Positions 1-6,732 of a stretch of DNA of 9,363 nt are shown here, one piece after another. This stretch comes from DUPH01 sp035449085. GTDB lineage: Bacteria; Verrucomicrobiota; Kiritimatiellia; RFP12; UBA1067. The notes below the pieces were generated by a model. It was not told the origin of the DNA, ran no database searches, and saw only the letters and a list, made by a program, of their open reading frames with translations. The stretch is taken from contig DAOTKE010000127.1 in assembly GCA_035449085.1 (NCBI GenBank), forward strand, positions 1 to 9,363, in the 5' to 3' direction. A program made the translations under genes and the position numbers. Every line of letters starts with the position of its first letter. Position 1 is the first letter of the stretch.

Positions 1-32
1 AGTGTTTCCCTGATAAACAACGCGCGAGCCCA

Positions 33-52
33 GTTCAAATAAAAACGCCCTG
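33..52 (+). repeat. 20-bp element, left copy (exact inverted repeat of 9312-9331)
   Basis: The sequence GTTCAAATAAAAACGCCCTG occurs here on the + strand and again, letter for letter, on the - strand at 9312-9331. Flanking bases differ on both sides, so the match is limited to 20 bp. It ends 92 nt before the start codon of the giant gene and points in the same direction as that gene. An A-rich half is followed by a GC-rich half that can pair with the bases just downstream (AACGCC with GGTGTT, one G-T wobble and a very tight loop). Its role is unknown. Candidates are a regulator or promoter element, a leader hairpin arm, or the terminal repeat of a cassette. Confidence 0.9.
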
Positions 53-78
53 GTGTTAAAGTAATAATGTTGATTGTA

Positions 79-139
79 TTGTGGACTACGGTTACGGCAT
101 CATACATCCTCTACTATAAAACTCAGTTTAGTGAAGGAG
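79..139 (+). promoter_or_regulatory. Leader of the giant gene: ribosome binding site and possible promoter
   Basis: A clear Shine-Dalgarno GGAG at 136-139 lies 5 nt before ATG 145 and decides the start. Upstream the DNA is AT-rich. TACTAT (112-117, overlapping TATAAA at 115-120) could be a -10 hexamer, and TTGTGG (79-84) a poor -35, but the two are not at ideal spacing, so the promoter is only a guess. An 11-bp odd palindrome, AAACT-C-AGTTT (119-129), sits between the possible -10 and the ribosome binding site and could be an operator. The ribosome binding site is well supported; the rest is weak. Confidence 0.45.
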
Positions 140-144
140 CGGCC

Positions 145-3100
145 ATGAGTACAACCTCGCGTGCAGTCCGGGCGGTCTTGTGTGGCTTGTCGTTTTTGGT
201 GGTATTCGGCGTGTTGGAAGGATTGGCTGTGCCGCCGTTATTGCGCTGGAACGGTCCAGCGGGCGGGGTCTGGGATGCCACCACGCCTAACTGGTTGGAC
301 GCTGACAATCACGCTGTGGCATGGATTCCCGGGGCCGAGGCGACTTTCGAGGGCGCGAACGGTGGGCCGATCGAAATCACCGCTGACATCTGCGCCACGA
401 ATCTCACCTTCACCGGTCATGGGTACACGCTAATGGGCGCGGGACGCCTGCGCGTCGAGGGCCTGCTCACAACCGCGGCGGCCACCACCAACTGCATTAT
501 TGCCGACCTGAACACGGTCGGCGGGCTGACAAAGAGTGGCGCTGGTGCGCTGGCACTGGCGCGCTGTGCCGGCCCCGTGAGCGTTCAGGCCGGCAGCCTG
601 CTGGCTGCGGGCTCGCTCTTTGCGGACGCGGAGATCACGGTCGCCGCCGGCGCGTCGTTGGTCACGCTGGGCGAGCCGGACAGCGGTGCGAACCTGATCG
701 TCAACGGCAGTTTTGAGACGCCCGTGTTAACAAGCGGGGCTTATTCCTATTCCGTCCCCACCGGGTGGACAGCCATCGCCCTACCCTCGTTTGTCGGACG
801 GCAAAACACAGCATCGGTTGCCGGTTACAACAATCCGTGGAACTCGGCCGGCACCTCGCCGGACGGCGACCAAATGTTGATCCTGCAATACGGTGGCACC
901 GTGGAGCAGACCGTTACAGTGCCAACCGATGGTCTTTACAGCCTGGCCTTCAGCCATCTGACGCGCCGTGGTTTCGCGGCACATCTTGTGTATGTCTGGC
1001 TCGATGGCACCTTGCTGACGTCATTTCTTAATAGTAGTCCCGAAACTGCCCCGGGACGTTTTGTCAGCGGTGCAGTCTGGCTCAGTGCCGGAAGCCACAC
1101 CATTGCGTTCGGCGGTGAGAAAGGGTGGGGCGATCTTGCCACAATGGTTGACGCGGTCTGCCTCGCAGCGCCCGCCAGCACACAGCCTTGCCGCGCACTG
1201 GGCGGTGACTCTCTGCTGTATGCTGCGACCGGCGCGAGCGTGGTTCTGGCACACAACGGCAGTGTCTCGCTGGCCTATGCCGCGCTTGATGGCGTGTCCG
1301 CAGCCGGCACTTTCGATGCAGCCCACTCCAGCGGTATTTTCTCCGGCGGCGGCAGCCTCGTCTGCACGGCACCCGGTAACGTCTATACGTGGCAGCAGGG
1401 TAGTGGCGACTGGAGCGACACCGCGCGCTGGCTGGACGGCACAGCCCCGGCCGCAGGCGGCGGAAAGGATCTGATATTGCGTTTCCCTACGGCTGCAGGC
1501 AGCACCGCCACCCACGACCTTGCCGACGGATTTCTGACGCGACGTCTCTGGGCGTCGGGTCTCGACGCGGGAGAGCGCTTCACACTCACAGGCAACCCAA
1601 TGGTCTTCACCAACGCCCGGCCTGTGCTCACGTTGACATCGCCTGGCGACTGGCTGATCAGCACGCCGGTGCATGTCCGCGCACCTTTGACGTTCAACCT
1701 CGCTGGTCATGTCACTTTCCTGGACCACACGTTTGGCATCGCCTCCAATGCCACCTTTTATAAAAGCGGCCCCGGTACCGTCACATTGCCTCCCCTCGCT
1801 AACGAAGTCGCTACGGCTGTCATTTATGAGGGCACTGTACAGATACCGACGCTGCCCGCGAATCTCACCGTCAACATTCAGGCGCAGGCCGGCCGTTCCA
1901 GTGGCCTGACACTCACCCAGGGCAATTCGACCTTCGGCAGCAACATTCGGCTGATGGGCTCCGGTCTGCCCGTGCTCGCCACGGCCTGTGGTGGAGGAAC
2001 GGTGACCGCCTCCAACTGGGTCTTCGGCTATGGCGACACTGCGCTCTTCGATATCGGCGCGGATGACACACTCTCGCTGCGCCAAATGCTGATGTTCCAA
2101 AACACTCTCGGGGGCAGCGTGACCGAGCTGGTGAAGGCGGGGCCCGGTACACTTGAAATCCGTTCCGCAGGTGCCGATACCGATAAAAACCGCGCCTATC
2201 GCGGACGCACCATATTGCGCAACGGCACGCTCATCCTTGCCGAAGACGACTGGGGGACACTGGCCAACTGGTTTAACCCCTTTAACGGCCGCACCTATTC
2301 TGAGACTGGCGGTTCACTCGGCTATAATCTACTGACCAACGCGCTACTCATCGGTGATAGCGGTACCGCTGCTTCAGATAACCTCGCGCTGATTGCGGCT
2401 GGCGATGGCCGCTGGATCGGACACGACATCGTGGTCGCCGACGCAGGGGCCAGCGTCACTCTTGGTATGACGGCAGGTTCGGCCATGTTTGCCGGAACCA
2501 TCACGCTGCACCGCAACATCGCCTTCAGCGGTCCGGCCGACGGCATCCTCATGCTCAGCTCCGTGGTGCTCGCCCCCGATTTCCAAGGAGCCTTCGCGCC
2601 CACGTTCTCGGGGATCGGCAACCTGCGTATCGAGGGTGATTTCCCGCCAACCGCGGCACTCGCCCTGCACGGCCGTTCTTTGAGCTTTGCCGCCGCAACC
2701 GTGCGCGACCAGACCCTTGCCTCGCTCACACTTGGCGATCCGGCCTCACCGCCGACACTGGATGTCGACTTCGGCTCCGGCATCAACGATATTCTCCGCG
2801 TGACCGGCACGGACGGGCTGACACTCAGCAATACCGTGATCAACCTGTATTACGCCAACTCCGGACTCGCCTTCGCGGAACCCGGCACTTACACACTCTT
2901 CACGTATGAAGGCGAGCTCGGCGGCGACGCGGCACTGCTGTCGGTCGGCAACCCGCAATCTGGCGCGAGCTATGTCTTCGCCAACGATACGGTCACTCGC
3001 CGCGTGACCCTCACGATCACCGGCGAGTCGGGGGGCATCGCGACCGTCTGGATCGGCAAGGATAGCGGCGACTGGGAAACCGGTATCCGCTGGAGCGACG

Positions 3101-6100
3101 GCACTGTGCCCGATGGTGACGGCGTGATCCCGCTTTTCGGCCTCGCCATCACCAATGCCACAACTGTCACACTCGGTGCCCTACACACGGTGAGTGGACT
3201 GCTCTTTAACAACGACACTTACCGCTACACCCTCGACGGCAGCGGCGGGTTGACCTTCGTGAATGCTGGCGCGGCCGCCACTGTGTCAGTGATCGCCGGT
3301 TCGCACTCGTTGAATACCGAGATCACCGCCCCGGACGGACTGACCGTCTCCACGGCAGGAGACTCGCAACTGGCATTCGGCCCCGACGCGGCTGTCGCCG
3401 CTGACCTCACGCTTGCGCAAGGCACGCTCGAAATGCAGGGTAGCGCCGCCGTCGACGGCACGGTCGCGCTCGCCGACGCCACCGTGCTGCGCGCACACGC
3501 CACCGCCAACGCCGCCATCGGCACCTTGAGCGGCGCGCCCTCCTCCGCCATGGCGCTGACCGGTGCCGCCCCCATGCTGACGATCAATCAGACGGACAAT
3601 GCAACTTTTGCCGGTTCGTTCACGGGTGGCACCGACGCCCGCGTGGTGAAGGCCGGTAGCGGCACGCTGGGTCTGACCGGTCCGCTCTCGCCGCTGGCTG
3701 GTCGCATCGCAGTCCAAAGCGGTGCGCTTGAGATCCGCTCGGCCACACTCGCCGCCGCCACCGATCCCGGCGCATCCGGTGTGGTACGCGTTGCAGCACC
3801 GGTCACGAATGGGCTGACCGGTTTCTTCTATGATGTCTCGCCTAATACCAACAACTTCTGGACCCTCGAAGGGATGGAAAACCATTTCGCCAGCCTGACG
3901 CCCGCCTACGCGGCCCTCAGCGGCGCAAATAGTGACATCTTCGATTTCGGCGTGGGGACGCCGTTCGCCATCGCGGGCCCGTATACGTCAAGCGGTAGCC
4001 GGCCCACCTATTTCGAAGTGGCATGGCGCGGCACGATTACCGTACCCACCAGCGGCACGTATGTCTTCGGCTGCTATGGTGACGACGGTTATCTGCTCGC
4101 GATTGACGGACATCAGGTACTCGCACGTAACGTCTGGCACGCTTCGTGGCAGGAAGGCCACGTGACTCTTGAGGCCGGGCGCCATGACATCGTACTCGGC
4201 TATTTCCAGTTGAGCGGTGGCGGCGGCATCCGCGTGCGCGTGCGCCTGCCCGGCACGACCTCGCCCATCGCGCTGCCGAATGACTGGCTGACCCCCTATT
4301 CGCAGACCGGCGCCATCGCGGGTAATGGTGCGCTCATGTTGCCGACAGCCCATGCTCCGCTCCGCGCACAGGTCACGGCGGGGCACTCACAATTTGGCGG
4401 CACGCTGTCCGGTGTCTCCGGTTCATGGTTCGCTAAGAGTGGTCGCGGCATCCAGAGCCTTGCGGGCAGCGGGATCAACGCCTTTGCCGGCGATATCGAT
4501 GTCCAAGGCGGCGTTTTGAGGTGGGATACGGGCAATCAGCTCGACGACGCCACGCGCCTCCTCATTCAGGCTGGTGCAACCTTCGCGCTGGCCGGTACGG
4601 AAACGATCCGTGCGCTCTCCGGCTTCGGCACGCTTGCCATCGGCGACCACGTCTACTTGGTGCCGTTTAGCGGCGATGCGGACAGCGGCATCTCCACCAG
4701 CAAGACCTATACCCACCTGCTGGACTTCCCTGCCAACGGCAATCCCGCCACCATCAATGGAGTGACCTTCCTCTCCGCTGACGTGAACGGCAGCGCCAAC
4801 GGCTATGCCTGGTCCACCGTAAATCAGCCCACCATGCAATGGAACGCCGCCCCGGACGACAGCACACGTTCGGGTATCGACCGGCTGGTGTGGGATTTCA
4901 TCTACGGAAGCGTCGATTTCACGCTCACGCTCTCAGGACTCACGCCCGGCAAGCTCTACGAGAGCCGTCTCTACTTCCGTAACTTCAACCGCAACACGCG
5001 CTTCGTGACTTTCCTTTTCACGGCCGGCGCGCGCCAGGTGGGCAGCCTTTACTACAATCCCGACACCGGCGCGGTCGGTAGCCGAAGCTGGGTGGGCTGC
5101 CGCTACACGGCGGACGCGAGCGGCACACTCGCGATCCGGGTCTTTTCCCATGTCGCCAATGACAAATGCCACCTCTACGGGCTCACCAATGAAGAGCTCG
5201 CCGGCACCTCCGATCCGGTGCTTACCGTTACGCCGACCGCAGCCACGGACGCGCGCTTCGCAGGCAACGTCACCGGTTCCGGCACATTGGTCAAAGGCGG
5301 AGATGGTACCCAGCGCTTCAGCGGCGCCATCACGTTGCCTGCGCCGTTAGCCATACAGACCGGCACGGCCGTGCTCGAACAGGGCGCGGATCTGCCGGGC
5401 GGCGCCGTCATCGCGGCCGGCGCGAAACTCCGTGTGCCGCTCGGCGGGGTCACGCTCGGCGCGATCTCTGGCGAAGGTGTTCTCGAACTGTCCGGGCTTG
5501 CCGATTACATCTCCACGAGCGCACCGCATTTTGTCGTGATCACCGGCGACGCGGACTGCGGTATTTCGCGCGATAAATGGTACACCCATCTGCTTGATTT
5601 TGGTCACGACAACAATCCGATCGCGGTCGTGAATGGCGTCACCTTCAACAAAGAGAAGGCCGTCAACGGTCCCTTCAACGGTTACAGTTGGACCAACGCG
5701 CCAGCCAATACGGCCCATGCCGGCGGTAACGCCGGCAACATCGGAGTCCCATCCAATCAAGGCATCTACACCCTGCTTTACGATTTCTGTTACGGTGGCC
5801 CCTACACGCCTTCTGTCTTCGCCCTGACCGGCCTGACCACCGGCAAGTGGTACGAGGTGCGGTTCTATCACCGTAAATGGGAGCTTGCCAAGGCGCGTGA
5901 TACGACCTTCACCTTCGATCCGGACGGCGCGGGCCCGATCAGTGACGCCATTTCGTTCAATCCCGACAGCCCGGCCGATGCCTTTAACGACAACTATCTC
6001 GCCTATCGTTACCTTGCGGTGACCAACCGGTTGACGGTCAACATCGATTGCCCGAATCCGGACAGATATCACATCTACGGACTCAGCAATGAAGAGGTGC

Positions 6101-6732
6101 CTGCATTCGACGGTGCCGCCGTACTCGCCCTCGCGGACGACTGTGTCTTCAGCGGCACGGTGACCGGCAAGGGCAGCCTGATCAAAGATGGCGTGGGCAC
6201 GCTTACGGTCACCGGCGTCGGTGACGCCACCGGTGCGCTGACAGTCAGCAGCGGCGCATGCGGTGTAGCCGAGGGTGGACGCATCACGACCGGTCCGGTC
6301 AGCGTGCTGGCGGGAACGAAACTCTTCGGTCACGGCCAGATGGGCGGGGCGGTCAGTGTGGCCAGCAACGCCTGGCTGCAGGCCGGCACCGCCGCCGCGT
6401 GCGGCACGCTGGCGGTGGGCGGCGACCTGACGCTCGCACCCGGCGCCTGCATCGACTGGCGTTATGCCGCCGGCCGCGCATGCGACACTCTCTCCGTTGC
6501 GGGTGTGGCCAACGTGCCGACCAACGGTCTGGTGCAGGTCGCTTCGCTCACACCGGGACTGATGCCCCCCGCCAAGGGTTTGCTGCTCGCCTCACCGGTC
6601 GCCATCAACGGGCCGGACGATCTGAGCGGCTGGATCATTGAAGGCGCCGAGAACGCCAGTCTGCGTTATAGCGACGACCGCACCAAGATCTACTTCTTCA
6701 CGCCGCGCGGCACGCTGTTCACTTTGCAGTAG
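145..6732 (+). CDS. Giant secreted beta-strand-repeat protein with PA14 and duplicated unclassified domains
   Basis: This encodes 2195 residues. I chose ATG 145 over ATG 67 because it has a GGAG site 5 nt upstream and opens directly into a signal peptide (Arg6/Arg9, then hydrophobic 10-24, possible cleavage after Ala28). Modules I can see: three tryptophan-rich heads of the W..G.GDW....W type (33-75, 413-470, 969-1045); six autotransporter-associated beta-strand repeats of the form LxKxGxGTLxL...G.L (124-157, 659-700, 1164-1200, 1426-1459, 1713-1750, 2010-2045); a DUF642/CBM-like jelly-roll beginning NLIVNGSFE (183-340); a PA14 domain (1222-1372) with YGDDGYLLAIDG; and two copies of an unclassified domain (1503-1685, 1795-1985). 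The end (2050-2195) is a typical passenger closing segment. There is no autotransporter barrel, PEP-CTERM, LPXTG or obvious sorting tail, so the anchor is unknown. PA14 and jelly-roll folds often bind carbohydrate; binding or adhesion is therefore likely but unproven. Passenger proteins of this style are frequent in Verrucomicrobiota relatives. Confidence 0.92.
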   Translation: MSTTSRAVRAVLCGLSFLVVFGVLEGLAVPPLLRWNGPAGGVWDATTPNWLDADNHAVAWIPGAEATFEGANGGPIEITADICATNLTFTGHGYTLMGAGRLRVEGLLTTAAATTNCIIADLNTVGGLTKSGAGALALARCAGPVSVQAGSLLAAGSLFADAEITVAAGASLVTLGEPDSGANLIVNGSFETPVLTSGAYSYSVPTGWTAIALPSFVGRQNTASVAGYNNPWNSAGTSPDGDQMLILQYGGTVEQTVTVPTDGLYSLAFSHLTRRGFAAHLVYVWLDGTLLTSFLNSSPETAPGRFVSGAVWLSAGSHTIAFGGEKGWGDLATMVDAVCLAAPASTQPCRALGGDSLLYAATGASVVLAHNGSVSLAYAALDGVSAAGTFDAAHSSGIFSGGGSLVCTAPGNVYTWQQGSGDWSDTARWLDGTAPAAGGGKDLILRFPTAAGSTATHDLADGFLTRRLWASGLDAGERFTLTGNPMVFTNARPVLTLTSPGDWLISTPVHVRAPLTFNLAGHVTFLDHTFGIASNATFYKSGPGTVTLPPLANEVATAVIYEGTVQIPTLPANLTVNIQAQAGRSSGLTLTQGNSTFGSNIRLMGSGLPVLATACGGGTVTASNWVFGYGDTALFDIGADDTLSLRQMLMFQNTLGGSVTELVKAGPGTLEIRSAGADTDKNRAYRGRTILRNGTLILAEDDWGTLANWFNPFNGRTYSETGGSLGYNLLTNALLIGDSGTAASDNLALIAAGDGRWIGHDIVVADAGASVTLGMTAGSAMFAGTITLHRNIAFSGPADGILMLSSVVLAPDFQGAFAPTFSGIGNLRIEGDFPPTAALALHGRSLSFAAATVRDQTLASLTLGDPASPPTLDVDFGSGINDILRVTGTDGLTLSNTVINLYYANSGLAFAEPGTYTLFTYEGELGGDAALLSVGNPQSGASYVFANDTVTRRVTLTITGESGGIATVWIGKDSGDWETGIRWSDGTVPDGDGVIPLFGLAITNATTVTLGALHTVSGLLFNNDTYRYTLDGSGGLTFVNAGAAATVSVIAGSHSLNTEITAPDGLTVSTAGDSQLAFGPDAAVAADLTLAQGTLEMQGSAAVDGTVALADATVLRAHATANAAIGTLSGAPSSAMALTGAAPMLTINQTDNATFAGSFTGGTDARVVKAGSGTLGLTGPLSPLAGRIAVQSGALEIRSATLAAATDPGASGVVRVAAPVTNGLTGFFYDVSPNTNNFWTLEGMENHFASLTPAYAALSGANSDIFDFGVGTPFAIAGPYTSSGSRPTYFEVAWRGTITVPTSGTYVFGCYGDDGYLLAIDGHQVLARNVWHASWQEGHVTLEAGRHDIVLGYFQLSGGGGIRVRVRLPGTTSPIALPNDWLTPYSQTGAIAGNGALMLPTAHAPLRAQVTAGHSQFGGTLSGVSGSWFAKSGRGIQSLAGSGINAFAGDIDVQGGVLRWDTGNQLDDATRLLIQAGATFALAGTETIRALSGFGTLAIGDHVYLVPFSGDADSGISTSKTYTHLLDFPANGNPATINGVTFLSADVNGSANGYAWSTVNQPTMQWNAAPDDSTRSGIDRLVWDFIYGSVDFTLTLSGLTPGKLYESRLYFRNFNRNTRFVTFLFTAGARQVGSLYYNPDTGAVGSRSWVGCRYTADASGTLAIRVFSHVANDKCHLYGLTNEELAGTSDPVLTVTPTAATDARFAGNVTGSGTLVKGGDGTQRFSGAITLPAPLAIQTGTAVLEQGADLPGGAVIAAGAKLRVPLGGVTLGAISGEGVLELSGLADYISTSAPHFVVITGDADCGISRDKWYTHLLDFGHDNNPIAVVNGVTFNKEKAVNGPFNGYSWTNAPANTAHAGGNAGNIGVPSNQGIYTLLYDFCYGGPYTPSVFALTGLTTGKWYEVRFYHRKWELAKARDTTFTFDPDGAGPISDAISFNPDSPADAFNDNYLAYRYLAVTNRLTVNIDCPNPDRYHIYGLSNEEVPAFDGAAVLALADDCVFSGTVTGKGSLIKDGVGTLTVTGVGDATGALTVSSGACGVAEGGRITTGPVSVLAGTKLFGHGQMGGAVSVASNAWLQAGTAAACGTLAVGGDLTLAPGACIDWRYAAGRACDTLSVAGVANVPTNGLVQVASLTPGLMPPAKGLLLASPVAINGPDDLSGWIIEGAENASLRYSDDRTKIYFFTPRGTLFTLQ
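4651..5199 (+). repeat. Unclassified domain, copy 1 (residues 1503-1685 of the giant protein)
   Basis: This segment and 5527-6099 encode two diverged copies of one domain. Shared landmarks, in order, are GDAD-GIS, K-YTHLLDF, NGVTF, NGY-W, L--DF-YG, L-GLT-GK-YE-R-Y, a (Y/F)NPD motif, and a closing H-YGL-NEE. The predicted pattern is all-beta, like a galactose-binding jelly-roll, but I cannot name a family. Each copy is followed by a beta-strand repeat, so the duplicated unit is domain plus repeat with a period of 876 bp (292 residues). The copies are similar mainly at the protein level, which suggests an old duplication. Confidence 0.8.
5527..6099 (+). repeat. Unclassified domain, copy 2 (residues 1795-1985 of the giant protein)
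   Basis: This is the second copy, slightly longer than the first (191 against 183 residues). It keeps GDADCGIS, YTHLLDF, NGVTF, LTGLTTGKWYE and HIYGLSNEEV. Its insertions lie in the middle (an Asn/Gly/Ala-rich loop around residues 1852-1873) and before the NPD motif. Both copies end in NEE(L/V) and then run into a beta-strand repeat (GTLVKGGDGT after copy 1, GSLIKDGVGT after copy 2), consistent with in-frame duplication of a two-part unit. Confidence 0.8.
6719..6732. other. Convergent 14-bp overlap of the two coding regions
   Basis: The TAG stop of the + gene is at 6730-6732 and the TGA stop of the - gene is at 6719-6721 (read on the - strand), so the last codons of each gene lie inside the other. 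There is no intergenic space and I see no hairpin plus T-run at the junction. Transcripts from the two genes must therefore overlap in antisense unless termination is Rho-dependent. Confidence 0.9.

Noticed and set aside
44..57. The left hairpin as a - strand terminator
   Set aside because: On the - strand the G-T wobble becomes a C-A mismatch, leaving too weak a stem even though a T-run follows.
67..144. Upstream start ATG 67 for the giant gene
   Set aside because: No Shine-Dalgarno precedes it, and it would add 26 residues in front of a complete signal peptide. ATG 145 has GGAG 5 nt upstream.
1021..2100. Long open frame of 359 codons on the - strand inside the giant gene
   Set aside because: It is antisense to well-formed beta-strand-repeat coding sequence and its translation is Arg/Gly/Ala-rich without motifs. 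The similar frame at 5347-6333 is rejected for the same reason.
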